Notes: a model not told the origin generated them from the letters alone. A stretch of 64,000 nt of DNA from Prosapia bicincta (GCA_036971475.1 JBAIZL010000001.1:105861350-105925349), one strand, 5' to 3'. Positions 11,536 to 23,944 are shown, counted from the first letter of the stretch. Program-made: numbers and translations.

Positions 11536-12860
11536 TTATGCTGGTGGATTTAACTGTATCTTCCAAATGTCATTGTTAAATAATTTACCATAATTCACAG
11601 TTTTTAGAAACTTGGCATTCCTTTATAAGCCAAGTATTTACTTTGTGACACCTTTTTTAAATGGTAATTAAAATCATAATAGTTAAGTAATCACACACTT
11701 AGTTAAGTAGTGTAAAATTAGTTTAATCAGTGAATTCACGATGATTACATCAAGAAACTTCAAAATCACAATGTTGTAATTTAATCTTATCCTAAAATTA
11801 TAATTGATATTTGTAACTAAGTATTTATGATCATTGTCTTTGTCATCAGGTTACTGCTCTATCTATTATTCTTTTAATTTATTTTCTGCAGTGGTATTAT
11901 AACATTTTCATCTCCAAAACCTTCTCCTTGTAAAGTCTTCAATTAACATAGAACTCAAAATATTTTATTTCTCTAAAGGTTTGAATACATAACCAGTTAA
12001 CTTCCAACAGTTTGTCCCAAGTTTGTTTAAATATGTTTGACTGTTTATGCAGATTGTTAACACTTGAAAATTTGTATTTGAGACAAAGTTAACGTTAAGT
12101 CTCAGACCTCATTTCAGAGAATAAGGTTTGTTTTAAACATGTTGAAAGATTTTGTAACAGTTTAAAAAATGTCAGAAACTAAATCATAAAATGCGAATGA
12201 AGTACTTATATTAATTTCAAAATGGAAACTGTTACCTGCATTGTGCGATAAGAAGTAAATTATTCTCCAATTGAATTAAAAGGCAAAATGTTCTACAGGT
12301 ATTAGCTGAAAAATTTAGAGCTACTGCCCATAAAAAAGCAGAAAACTGTACAATTTGTAAATACACCTGTTAAATTAAATATTAAACATTGGCACCATCA
12401 GTAGTAAATTTATAAAATAAGAAACGATAACACAGTAGCCTCACTCTGAGAGATAAATCATGTAACATAAATTGTAACTAGGATAATATTAGATTTAAAA
12501 CATCTGTGCATTTATAAAGAGTTCTTTCTATTTGTTTAAACAATGTAGCTAGCTGGCTACATTAATTTATCACAAATATTTTTATAATGAAATTCAAATA
12601 AAATAAAGTAAAATGGCTACAATAAAATTCATCAAATTTTATTATTTAAATTGTAAATTAGTAGTAAATTTAATTTCAATTTAATAAGTATTCAATGAGT
12701 TTTGGTTGTTGTTAAATCCGGTAAATGAATCTTTTAATAATTTTAAATCTATTAAAAGTACAGATTTGGCACAGTAATAAATTAATCAATAGTGATATTT
12801 AATAATAATAGATACAGATTTTAATTAATAGTTTTTATAAATTCATTTCATTACACAAGC
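11536..12860. other. AT-rich stretch, no gene recognised
   Basis: No ORF over 60 codons with recognisable content, and no terminal repeats or RNA gene that I can support. Confidence 0.5.
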
Positions 12861-13505
12861 AAGTAATATAACATTATTTTAAAAGTCAATTCCTATTTAA
12901 GTCAACAAAGAAACGATTTATTTTCTTTATATTTTATAACTACAATTAATATAAATATGTATATACATATGTCAGAATAACAATATTAAGTGGCAAAATA
13001 TAAAGTGAATTTCCTTAGAATTTTCCATTTCCCTTTTATGTATGGTGTTGGACTATTATTGTTGTTTGTTACAATTTATACACCTTCTTTTTTGTCCCTT
13101 GCATTGTACTGCAGTTTTTTTTTCTCGCTTTCCTTTGGTATTGTCCGTTTGTGAAGCAAGGTTTGATACTGTTAGTAGTAGGAACTGTTAATACAGTTTA
13201 TTTATTTTATTCTCTTCATTCATTTTTAATCCTTGAGCATTTATGATATTGTGTGGTAACCATGGCAACAATTTAAGGTTGTGCAATGGTTTCAATAAGA
13301 ACCAGATGGGATCAAAAAAAAATTATATACTTTTTTGAGTAACAAATTTCTAGTTATGGGAAAGTTGGCTCAGTGCCAAGAGTGAACTTTAAGTATATTA
13401 AAACTAAAGATACTTAGTTCGAATCCGACTTGGACCCCTAAATTTTTATAACTTAATTATTAAACAAATATTTATAAAAACTGTATTAACATCAATTGAC
13501 ATCCA
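12861..13505 (+). repeat. Dispersed repeat, copy 1 (tRNA-like boxes near its 3' end)
   Basis: About 640 bases aligning along most of their length with 20698-21640, where copy 2 is interrupted by a fold-back insertion. Shared landmarks are GTGGCAAAATA, CTTGCATTGTACTG, GTGAAGCAAGGTT, TTATTCTCTTCATTC and GTTCGAATCC. It ends AT-rich near CATCAATTG. It has no ORF and is probably a SINE-like or other non-autonomous element; the type is unknown. Confidence 0.65.
13355..13440 (+). ncRNA. tRNA-like segment inside the dispersed repeat
   Basis: TTGGCTCAGTGCC resembles an RNA polymerase III A box, and AGTTCGAATCCGA about 50 bases on is a near-perfect B box. A full cloverleaf cannot be drawn convincingly, so this is more likely a tRNA-derived SINE head or tRNA pseudogene than a tRNA gene. 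Copy 2 (21491-21568) keeps the B box. Confidence 0.35.
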
Positions 13506-13742
13506 ATACAGGTTAACAAAAAATGTATTTGAACTTGATTTGAGTAATAAAAATGTATTTAATTAATGATTGAAAATTTGTACCAGATATTTATCAGAAG
13601 AGTGTGAAGCTAATGGAAGGAATTTAATAAAAAAAGAGCCCAGTTTAATTGATAGTGTCGCTCTACAGGGTAGTTTTATGTTATAATATATGGAATCTTA
13701 AAAAATAAAACATTTCAAAATTTTTTTTGAAAAGTTAAATTC

Positions 13743-16531
13743 TTACTTCTTACTTCTTATTACGAGCTTCCAAGGTTGGCCTTGATGGCTCGATGTCTCC
13801 TATACACACACTCTGCCAATGGCCAGAAACAACTTTCTTTCAAGATTCTGTCCAGGGTACATTCCCGTCCTAGTAGCTTTATCAAGGGACTCCTTGTTGC
13901 TGCTGTTACAGGACACTTCAAAAGTATGTGCTCTAATGTTTCCTCTTCTTGCTTGCACACTCCACAGATAGAGTCGTTAGTAATATGAAACCTTTTCAAA
14001 TATGTATTGGTGACAATGTGTCCCATACGAGCTCGTGCCGCAAAAGATGCCACTGAACGTGATAATGACTTGAAGATCTTTGGATCATTAGGTTGTTTTT
14101 GTAATGAATAATATTCGCACCCAGTATTGCATTCTCTCCATTTCTTTCTCCAACAGATGTGAGATTCTTTATCAACTACCTCTTTGCAATTAGTTAAGGA
14201 GTAACAACTTTCAGGAGATGGAAACAAGTTGCAAGACGCCTTGGCAGATCTGTCAGCTTCCTCATTCCCAGGAACACCACAATGACTGGGGATCCATTGA
14301 AATACAATATTTTTCTGTTCTAAGTTTTTTAACAATTTAGTTATTTCAGATGTTCGAAAATGGTAGTCTGTAGTGTGCTGTACTTGAAGGGCTTGAAGGG
14401 CCGACCTGGAATCGGTGAGAATGCAGATGTTCTGTGCATCCATAGTATTGCTAAAAACCAAAGCAGCATTTAAGGCCATCAATTCAGCATTCATACTTGA
14501 AGAGGAATCGCAGGGCACATAGTAATCCTCGTTTAATTCTGGACAATGAAAAGCTGCACCTCCCCTATGGTTCTCTTTATCAACGGAACCATCTGTCTAG
14601 ATTTTTACAAAGTTGTTATATGTGGTGTTTATCAATTCCATAGCGACAGATTTTAGTAGGTGAGGTGAATCTTCTTTTGTGAGTGAACCAGGAATTTCAA
14701 GATTGGTTTTTATTGGGATTCGAAGCCAGGGTTGTTGTTCCAAAACAACTGGAATTTTTCCTGATTCCATTGTGTTTAATGATTCGCAGGGTTTGTTATG
14801 ATGGTGGAACAGTGACTGTCGGATGTTAGTTACCAATGCAATGTTAGAAAGAGTGTTAAGTGAAATTGCCTTCATCTGAAAATGTTTCTTCCACATTCTG
14901 TTTTTTATATATAAGTCAAAGGGCATGACTGACAGTTCAATTTCCATAGACTGTATACTTGTGGTTTTTGGACAACCCAAACAAATCCTCAGAGATGAGT
15001 TCTGTAATATTTGTAATTTTCGAATATGAGTTTCAGCTGTTCCACCCCAAACTTCACAACAATACATGATTTTTGATCTTACAAAGGACAAATAAAAATT
15101 CCTTAATATATATGTATCTGCTCCCCATGCCCTGCTGGCTATAACTTTCAACGCTTTTATTCTATTTGCACATTTGTCCGCTATGAAATGGACATGTTCT
15201 TTCCACAGTAGTTTTGGATCCAGTTTAATACCCAGAAGTACAGGATTTGGGTTATGCCGCAGTACGTTTCCATTTAAGTTTATAACTGGTTTATAGTTTG
15301 TGTGCAAGTATCGCCTGGAGAAGAAGCATACTTCAGTTTTTGACATTGAAATGGTTAGTCCCCATTTTTCAGACCACTCAGAGATTTTGTTAAGTGCCTT
15401 TTCCAGTTGGTGAGTAGAAGTAGTTGGGTCTTTATCAGTGGCCCAGATAGTGACATCATCTGCAAAAATAGCCATGCCGATGCCTGGAAGGTCTATATTC
15501 CCTAAATTTTGCATCATTATGTTAAAAAGAGTAGGACTAATGACTGACCCCTGTGGTATTCCGTTTAGAGTACATTCTTCTTCAGAGTATGTATCATTGA
15601 TCTTAGTTTTAATTTTCCTATCCTTAAGGAAGTCTACAATGTATTTCAATATCCTCCCTTTTAAACCGATTTCCATACACTGCGAAATAATAGATATGCG
15701 TGAGACCTTATCAAAGGCTGCTTCGAAATCGATGAACACCGCTGATGTACACATTTTGTTTGAGAATCCGGTATATATACTTTCTCTAAAGTTTAGTAAA
15801 GCATCGCAGGTGCTTCGTTTAGGTCTGAACCCGAAAAGACATGAACCCAGCAGATTATAATTTTCAAGCCTCCAAGTTAAGCGGTTATTAACCAGTCTCT
15901 CCAAAAGTTTACCGAGACATGATGTCAAGGCTATAGGTCTGTAAGAAGAAGCAAGTTCAGGAGATTTTCCTGGTTTTACAAGTGGAATAATTATAGCCTG
16001 TTTCCATTTTTGTGGTATGTTACCTGTCTCCCAGATTTGTGTAAAATTGCATCTTATTTCTTCCATAAATGACTCAGAACAATGCTGTAACATTAAATTA
16101 TGAATGTTATCTTCTCCTGGCGTAGATGACTTCAATTGTGCTACTGCAGCCTTCATTTCAGTTTCTGTGAAAGGTTTATCACAGACATCTGTTTTGGAAA
16201 TTGCTTCATTCAAAGTTGTAAGAAAGCTCTTTTTCTCATTCTTCAGATGAGTCGGCCAATTTTCCTCAATACCTGACTTTTTGACATATAATTTGTTGAA
16301 TACATTAGCAATGTCATTATCATTAGTAGTTATGATCCCATCCGGATTTGTGATCTGATAGATTTTATTATCAGGTTTTCCCTGAATTGCTTTAAATCTT
16401 TTCCATACAGCTGAGCAAGGTGTGTTTGAGTTGATGCTACCTATGAAGTCATGCCAAGAGGTCCTTTTAGCCTCTTTTATAGCTCTCTTACATTTAGCCG
16501 ATGCCTGGTTGTATTTGCTTCTATTTTCGGG
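13743..16531 (-). mobile_element. 5'-truncated non-LTR retrotransposon with 15-bp target duplication
   Basis: A LINE-type element on the minus strand encoding reverse transcriptase and then RNase H. It is flanked on both sides by TGAAAAGTTAAATTC (13728-13742 and 16532-16546), a perfect 15-bp target-site duplication. The 3' end carries short tandem TAAGAAG-type repeats (13741-13760) instead of a long poly(A), as in several RNase H-containing clades (I-like). The apurinic endonuclease domain expected upstream of the RT is missing, so the copy is a 5'-truncated insertion of about 2.8 kb. Its coding region is broken by only one stop, so insertion is fairly recent. Confidence 0.9.
13760..16530 (-). 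pseudogene. LINE ORF2 fragment: reverse transcriptase + RNase H, one internal stop
   Basis: One frame runs from the 5' truncation to 13760 with a single TAG at 14597-14599. The RT part (first ATG-independent start ~16530; ORF from 16213 to 14597) shows motif A FIDFEAAFD, motif B GIPQGSVISPTLF and the catalytic FADD. The RNase H part follows the stop at once with TDGS, then NAEL, ILTDSRSAL and GNEEADRSAK, so all four acidic catalytic residues are present. A Cys/His-rich tail (CGVCKQEEETLEHIL) follows. The protein would copy element RNA at a nicked target. The domain order RT-RNase H suggests the I/R1/Jockey supergroup with RNase H. The lone stop between the domains is the only obvious lesion apart from the truncated start. 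Confidence 0.85.
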
Positions 16532-16546
16532 TGAAAAGTTAAATTC

Positions 16547-17847
16547 AAGTAGTTTTAAAATATATAATAACTGTAAAAACCTATTTTTCTGTCCTGTGAT
16601 GGTCTTTGAATTTATTGCTAAATTTTATTAACAGGGATAATAGTTTTAATGTGATAATCTAAAAAAAAATTAATTATTATTATTAACCTATATAGCCAAC
16701 AATTTGTAATTCTTTGAAACTTCATTAATATATCAAATATTAACCTTTAACCTACATTTTTTTATTTAATTTAAAATTTGCCAATTGATTAATAGTCTTT
16801 ATAAATATTCCCCCCTCTCATTAATATTATCCTCATCCTTTTTGCTACCCAAAATTTGCTGTCTCCTTTATGTTAAATAGTATTTTAATTTGTTTTCACA
16901 TTTAAGTTTATTTTTTATTTTACTGATTCTGAAACACTTGTTTGTCTATGTGATTCAATTGCTATTTACAAAATTTGAAATCAAACTATCTATTTTTAAA
17001 ATTCTTCTTCAAAAGTAATAAAATGGCGAAAGTAGCAACAAACTTAGGTTTTTGAGTTGACATTTTTCACAAACTACAAGATTTTCGCACGATAATCTCT
17101 GAAAGAAGAAGAAATATTACTTTTAGAAGGAAGATGTCCATAAAAACCTGTGTAAGTTGTTGTTGCTTTATTCTAAATCAATGAATATGTTGGTTCTGCA
17201 GTTAATTTCTAGTTTATTCCAAGTACAGACTTTTTTCAATATTTTACATAAAACAGTGATTCAAATCTGAAACAATAATTAGTGGTCAGTTATAAAAAAA
17301 TTAATAAATATATTTTGTTATTCATCACAGTCTGGAAATCATATAGCAACATCTGCGGTGATAGACTTCCTTAGTTTAGTTCTTCAGCTTTTTCAAACTC
17401 TGTGCATAATTGAAATGGGAACAAATTTGACTCAAATGGGTGGCAAGGCCATATGCCCACTTCTCAATATTTAAAAATTATTGCCTCTCAACTTGTTTTT
17501 ATAATTATCCCAGTCACTTCGATCTTATGCAAATTCTTGTTTTTGAATTGTTTCAATACCTCTTAATTTTTAAATTTCTGGTAATTAATTTTATTAATTA
17601 TAGTTTTTAATTCTATAATTGCTTCATTTTTCTGTGCTAGTGGACGTTTTTGCTAATTAGTTTCTTTCCCATACAATGTCTGTCAGTATCCATTAAATTG
17701 ATACAAATTTATTAATAATTCAAAGATTTTAAATGTTTGGGGCAGTTTATGGCAACTAAATAATTTTCAATTCATTACAATAGTTAATTGTATTTTTATC
17801 ACACCAAGGGATAGTATGTAGAAGATTTTAAGTAGACTCTTTCATTA
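16547..17847. other. AT-rich stretch, no gene recognised
   Basis: Pre-insertion flank of the LINE. No ORF with recognisable content and no clear repeat ends. Confidence 0.5.
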
Positions 17848-17849
17848 TA

Positions 17850-19812
17850 CAGGGCGTCAAAGTTATGTTAGCATGTGCTCAGTAGACGGATTTGGTAGAG
17901 ATACGATGAGGGTGGAAGGGAGAAATAGTAGTACACAGTGGAGGAGTATTTGACAGCCGACTCGCTGGAATGCTCAACAGATCAAAAAGTTTTGTTATAT
18001 TTTTAGTTGGTGTGACAGTCTTTAGTGTATCGATTAATACATTATTTTTCAATACTAAATATGCTTCAACCAAAGCCAACAAATCTGCTGGGCAAATAAG
18101 TGACGCTCAGAAATCAAACCAAATGCATTATTACGAATCTATTTAAAAACATATCTTCTGAAAATCTCAACATGTCTTGCTTGGTAATTCAAGACTGTGT
18201 GGCAAACCCTTGTGGAATATCTGTTCATACATTAAGGAAATTATTGATGGAGAGAAAAGAACTAGGAGAACAAGAAACATTCAGTGCACCAGGTAAAGTT
18301 CGCCCAATACAAATTTAAAAAATCACCATCGATAATTTTCCAAAACATGCTCTAAGAAAAATAGTTCCTAATTTTCATACGACTCATCACACGCTCTCAA
18401 CATTGAAGAATGTGCTTAAAGTTTTAAAGCTTAAATATACGGAATTGGAATTTAATTTCCCTCATGAAACTTTACGCAAAATTTTAAGATCTATGAGATT
18501 TAAATGGAAAAAAACTGAAAATAAAAGAATTATGACCAAAAAGCAAGACATAAGCCTACGCTTTAAAAGAGTATGCTATTTAAATAAAATGCAACAGTAT
18601 AGAGCGGAAAATAGGCCCATAATATTTTCAGATAAGTTGTATATTCATTCGACTCATACGACGAATTTAGCATGGACTAATGAATCTATTAACGGCTACA
18701 AAAAAAATATTTCAAAGGAATCAAGACTAATCATAGTCCATGCTGGCAGTGAAACAGGAGATGTGAAAATGCTCTTTTGGTCTTTAGAGCAGGTCAAAAA
18801 ACAGGAGACTATCACAATAACATGAATACAGAAAACTATGAGAAATGGATTTAAAACTAACTAATCAGAAATCTTCCAAAAAATTCAATTTTTGTAGTAG
18901 ATAATGCTCCTTATCATAAATAAATAAATTGGCGGCTGTTATTCCAAATTCACACAGCAGAAAGTCAATATTGATGACATGGGTAAAGGAAAGAAACATT
19001 CCATGTTCTGAAGCGATGTTAAAATGTGAACTATATAAGTTAGTTAAAATGAACAAGTCATGACGAGGAATATTATTTCGATCGCTTATTGGAATGGTCA
19101 TAAAGTATTGAGACTGCTACCTTACCACCCAGACTTGAATCTCATGGAATTAATTTGGGGAAAAGTAAACAATGAGATTTATTTAGAGAACGTTACAAAT
19201 GACATTTATAATGTGAAAGCATTGGTTGAACAGAAGTTAAGCAAACTGGGTATGATTTTTGGAAAAAAATGTTGTGATCAATGTATTAAAAAAAATGAAT
19301 ATTACGAGACAGATATGCAGTTAGAAAGTATAATAATTACAAATGACAGGGACAGTAGCAGTGATGGAAAATCTGAGAGTGACAGTGAAGAGTCTGACAC
19401 AGATGACATTGAGCCCTTACAAATAAAATTATGAGTTACAAATAATCTATTAAACCAATGTAGCTAAAACTGTAAACAAAATATTTTTAGTAATTGTTTT
19501 GGTTTCTCCATACCATAGGTTTATATGGTCGAGGTCTACGGTCACATCTTCTTCCTAAAAGAGCAATTCTCAATATGGTGGAAGGATTGACGTTTCATTC
19601 GGGGCTTTTCACTAGTGTCTACCGACCACAGACAATAAAATAGTCAACCGTACTAGCTACTATCCGTCCTATACATCAGCTGGAGTAGAACAAGCCAATG
19701 CACACATGGGCATACATAAGCATCTAAAGCGACATTCCTTCTATAGCAGTCCATATTCCTGCACTCACTTCTCTATCTGTGCGAACTACGCTTACAAAAG
19801 TTTAACGACCTG
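17850..19812 (+). mobile_element. Tc1/mariner/IS630-type DNA transposon, decayed
   Basis: Terminal inverted repeats are CAGGGCGTCAAAGTTATG at the left end and, on the opposite strand, CAGGTCGTTAAACTTTTG at the right end; about 20 of the outer 26 positions (TA included) agree. Both sides are flanked by TA (17848-17849 and 19813-19814), the usual Tc1/mariner target duplication. The 1.96 kb interior encodes a broken DDE transposase. Confidence 0.8.
18100..19434 (+). pseudogene. DDE transposase (Tc1/mariner superfamily), frameshifted
   Basis: Coding pieces in order are a helix-turn-helix-like N-terminal region (18100-18318), an in-frame TAA at 18316-18318, then 18403-18825 in the same frame. This holds the first catalytic Asp in IIFSDKLYIHS (Lys where Glu is usual next to it). 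A frameshift near 18785 shifts reading to a frame carrying VVDNAPYHK (~18885-18921, second Asp). The final piece (19060-19434) contains LPYHPDLNLMELIW with the third acidic residue (Glu) and an acidic serine-rich tail. Stops between 18919 and 19060 show it cannot make a full transposase. The arrangement matches a DDE transposase family common in arthropod genomes. Confidence 0.8.
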
Positions 19813-20145
19813 TACCTTCTTTTAGTATAAATAATTTTGTGTAACCATAAATATTCAATTTTGTATTTGATGAAAACATGATTTTATCAATTAACAAGTT
19901 AATGATTCAACTGCTTCAGTTGAATTATACAATGTATTTGAGAATAGATTGGTGATAGAATTAATAATTTTTAGATTTAAAAAGTACTTCAGACAATATA
20001 AAGGTGCCTGAGCTTGAATTCTTTACACAATTTAACAATGTATGACTTAAGTATCTTCTATATTCACATTTCAAATAAGTTTAACTTGAAAAAACATTTA
20101 TCACACTAAAAACATACACAAAACGCACAAATTTATCATTTATTT

Positions 20146-20185
20146 ACTCATACGTATTTTAATGACAAAGTCATCACCAGTGAGT
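20146..20185 (-). ncRNA. Hammerhead ribozyme remnant (left arm, family V)
   Basis: Read on the minus strand: stem I strand ACUCA, core CUGGUGA (A6 changed to G), hairpin UGAC-UUU-GUCA, an AAAA in place of GAAA, stem III AUACGUA and then UGAGU closing stem I. The fold is recognisable, but mutations in A6 and G12 should inactivate it. Confidence 0.5.
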
Positions 20186-20207
20186 GTTACTACTAGAAAC
20201 TCTAACT

Positions 20208-20251
20208 TACAACTGAATGATGATGACTTTGTCATTGAAACGCGTATGAGT
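20208..20251 (+). ncRNA. Hammerhead ribozyme remnant (right arm, family V)
   Basis: Core CUGA-A-UGA with one inserted A, extra U, stem II GAUGAC-UUU-GUCAUU, GAAA intact, palindromic stem III ACGCGU, cleavage-site triplet GUA and UGAGU for stem I. The upstream stem I strand is lost here (the left arm keeps ACUCA). Probably inactive. Confidence 0.5.
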
Positions 20252-20810
20252 AAATAAATGTTTAATTTGTGAGTATTGTGTATGTTTTTACTTGTTTTTA
20301 ACATAACCTCACAAGCTAAGCTCAAAGAATAGTTGTACTTATCACACTATTGTCATAAATATAAATAGAAACACTTACCAGTTACTTCTTAATGAATTCG
20401 TAATAAATCATGTTTCAACAAATTTTTAAAACAGATCTTATATTTGAGGGTTTCAAATATAAATTAAAGTTATATACTCATTCCAAAAATTGCATCAATA
20501 TACCAAAAAAAGTGGTCGTTATGGATTTATTATCTTATACAGAAAAATAATTTTATACTTTGCCTCAATTTAATATGGGTGTTTTTTTTTACTAAATTAA
20601 CCTCAAGCCATTTCAAAGCTAAAAAAATAGTAATACAATTATTTTATGTTGCAAGTTAAAACAAAAGGATTGGTAAAAAATTTGGAATTGTATTTGAGAT
20701 TAAGTAATATAAAAAATTTTTAAAAATTAATTTCCTGTTTAAGTCAACACAGAAACATTTTATTTTAGTTTTTTTATATTTTATAATTACAATTGATATA
20801 AATATGTATA

Positions 20811-21109
20811 CACAATATCAAGAGCACAGTGGTACAATATATTACAATAAAAATATTGAAAAGAACCCCAATACCACAAAAATAATCAAAAATAACAAAT
20901 AAAACAAGTTACTAAAGATTAAACCCTTTCAGAGATCATTCTAGTTTGTAACTTCTTGTGTGCTAGATTGTGTTTTGTAACAAGACCCTCTGATGATGAT
21001 GACATGGTCATCGAAATGTACATAAGGGTTTAATCTTTAGTAACTTGTTTTATTTGTTATTTTTGATTATTTTTGTGGTATTGGCGTTCTTTTCAATATT
21101 TTTATTGTA
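20811..21109. mobile_element. Ribozyme-bearing fold-back insertion with 13-bp target duplication (family A)
   Basis: Inserted into the dispersed repeat and flanked by ATAAATATGTATA (20798-20810 and 21110-21122). Long inverted arms (20841-20933 and 21022-21109) share ATTGAAAAGAAC near the outside and ACTAAAGATTAAACCC inside. A hammerhead core sits at the inner side of the right arm only. The structure matches a Penelope-like element reduced to a complete terminal repeat plus a partial inverted one. Confidence 0.75.
20985..21029 (+). ncRNA. Type-I hammerhead ribozyme, core intact (family A)
   Basis: Stem I is ACCCU (20985-20989) with AGGGU (21025-21029), extendable by G-U and A-U pairs. The core is CUGAUGA (20990-20996), then one extra U, stem II GAUGAC/GUCAUC with loop AUG, GAAA (21013-21016), a short palindromic stem III AUGUACAU and cleavage triplet AUA, with the predicted cut after 21024. 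All invariant residues are present. Tiny palindromic stem III helices are typical of hammerheads in Penelope-like elements. Activity is inferred, not shown. Confidence 0.8.
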
Positions 21110-21490
21110 ATAAATATGTATATACATGTCAGAATAAAAATATTAAGTGGCAAAATAGAAAGCGAATTTCCTTGGAATATTCTATTTCCCTTTCTATGTA
21201 TGGTGTCCACTATTAATCTTATTTTACTATTTATACACAATCTTTTTTTTTGTCGCTTGCATTGTACTGTAGTTTCTTTTCGATTTCCTTTCGCATTGTT
21301 TATTTGTGAAGCAAGGTTCGATATTTAATCCGGTTTGTTTGTTTATTTTATTCTCTTCATTCATTTTTAATCTTAGAGCATTATTTATGATAATGTGTGA
21401 TTACCATGGCATACATTTAAGATTTTACGATGGAGCTTTCGACGACAACCAGATGGGGGCAAAAGAAAAATTCATATACATTTTCTAGAC

Positions 21491-21568
21491 ATGGGAAAGA
21501 TATCCCAGTGCCAAAACGCTAGACTTCGAACATGAACATACTAAGTTCGAATCCAACCTAAATCCCTC
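21491..21568 (+). ncRNA. tRNA-like segment, copy 2
   Basis: Homologous to 13355-13440. The B-box AGTTCGAATCC is kept while the A-box side has decayed. It is a tRNA-derived repeat head at best. Confidence 0.3.
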
Positions 21569-21640
21569 AAATTTTTACAATTTAATTATCAAATAAATAT
21601 TTGAAAAAACTGTAATAACATCAATTGTCATTCACTATTG

Positions 21641-21945
<305 letters not shown>

Positions 21946-21954
21946 GGAGAGTGT

Positions 21955-23940
21955 GAGCTAACAGTAGAAATTATAGTAGTAGAAATTGAAGTAGTGCATA
22001 TAATGTTTGATGGCCACACATTTTTATAGTTTTTTTTAAATGTAAACACATTTTTGAACATGGAGATGTTTTTTTAACCTCCATATCAAGAGATAATGGC
22101 TAAGGTGCAAGGTAAAGACATGAAGTTGATAGGCCTGAACATTACTTCAAACTTTTACAAAGTTCATTTAAGAGACAAGCAGCAGCAGACAGATTCCTTC
22201 AATCTGATCCTTTGTCATTTGTTCTTGATGTAGTTGATACCTCTGGACAAGCATTATGAATTTCATTAAGAGTCAAATGCCTACTAGAAGGTACGTTTTT
22301 GTTAACTTTTTGAAAAAAATTGTTTGGGGCAACAACAGGTTCCCTATACTTTCATGGTGAACATGCTTTTGTGTTCCTTGAAATAAACAAATCCAATTTT
22401 CTAGTTCTACCAATAGATTAAATTTGAAACATATGCAACAATCTGCCAATTATGGATTTTAGCTTTGGAATGAACATATTGAGGAATAACATTGCACAAT
22501 TTATACACTTTTTATTGTGATATTATTGGTAGCAATTTCACTAAATACACTTATTGGTACTACTCACCACAACAGCTTGGTACAGCAGGATTTAAACAAA
22601 GTGTCCCCACTCCTACAATTCAAACATTATTGCAGCCAACTCTGATACTAAAATTTCCCTCTGGACTTTAACAATATTACACATTTACTTTCCAATAAAC
22701 CTCATTTTTAGACATATTTGAAAAAAAAAATTAATAAATTCCCTGTAGGTTGTCAAAAATTATTGATAAGTTTATATACTTATTACTGATTAAGCTATTA
22801 AAAAAATCAAATGATGCACAAACCTTAAATAATTTTGAATATTTGATAAAAATTAGAACAATTTTGATTTATATATCTTATTTAATGTGGGTAAAATGAA
22901 AAGTAAAAAGTTAGAAACAAATATTTGATTTTTTAAAGTTTTTAATCAAAGTGTTTATAAACTTTATAATGAATATCATGGAAATTTTTTTTTAATATGT
23001 GAAACAAATATAAAGTCTGAATTTGTGTAAGTCTTATCCTTAAGGATAATTGTGCTACAACTATCCTACATCTTGAAATGAAAAACGTATGATCACTACT
23101 TTAAATTACTATTATTAAAATGAATTTGAGATCTATACAAATATTATAATCCCCATTTTACATAAATTTGTTTGAAAAATAGTGGGGATGCATAGAATGA
23201 AATTTTTAATAATGAACAGTAACTTTTGTTAATCTTGAAACTTTCAAATTTATCATAAGGGAAAAAGAGAGCCTAACTAAAGTTAATGATGGTTAGCTTG
23301 GAGGGAAGTTGAAAGGATTATTTCAAATAAAAGTATTCAAAATATACCAGGTTTACAAAATTTATTCTGCATCAATATTAACTTTAAAAATGATGCTTAA
23401 CAAATCACTATTTTTGTTAAATTAATAACTAAAAAACTATGTTGATAGTAATTTAACTAAACAAACCATGCTTGAGAAAAAATAACAAATTTAATTAAAA
23501 GCCATTCCAATCCAGTTACCAGTGTACAGTACATGCTTTTGCCACACAATAAACAATTACATATTTAAAAATCCAATTTGTTTCTAAACACAATTAACTT
23601 TCTTAATAATAATAATACTAAACATAACACATTGCTATATGCTCAATATAGCACCAATTTAAATTGACCTTGAAAAAATGTATACAGCAAAGTAAGGTTT
23701 CAAATTTAAGAATATTATAGGTTAGGTAGGTACTACTTTAGAACATCGGCTGTATTAATACTGGAAACAAAAGATGGTTTTATTCAAAAAAAATATTTTA
23801 TTTTTAAATAATAATAATAATAAAATCTAGTTAGGGACCATAAGTGAATTTAATTAAATTTTATAAATGATTTGATGTATGCCTATGTTGCAATACATAT
23901 TTATAATCTTACATTCTTACATATTTAAACAAAATTCTTG
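21955..23940. other. AT-rich stretch, no gene recognised
   Basis: No ORF with recognisable content and no terminal repeats that I can support. Confidence 0.5.
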
Positions 23941-23944
23941 GTGT

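Larger units (their letters stand above)
20107..20290. mobile_element. Fold-back element with two hammerhead-like cores (family V)
   Basis: Inverted arms run from 20107 to about 20150 and from about 20241 to 20290 (TTTACTCATACG and its complement mark the inner ends). Each arm's inner side carries a decayed hammerhead-like core: minus strand 20146-20185 and plus strand 20208-20251. This looks like two copies of a Penelope-type terminal repeat joined head to head. Confidence 0.6.
20698..21640 (+). repeat. Dispersed repeat, copy 2, interrupted
   Basis: Second copy of the 12861-13505 repeat, split by the fold-back insertion at 20811-21109 and terminated at ~21641 by a terminal-repeat fragment of another fold-back family. 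It retains GTTCGAATCC (B box) near 21545. Confidence 0.65.

Noticed and set aside
13355..13440. Functional tRNA gene
   Set aside because: The B box is good, but acceptor and anticodon stems cannot be paired, and the segment is embedded in a longer repeat.
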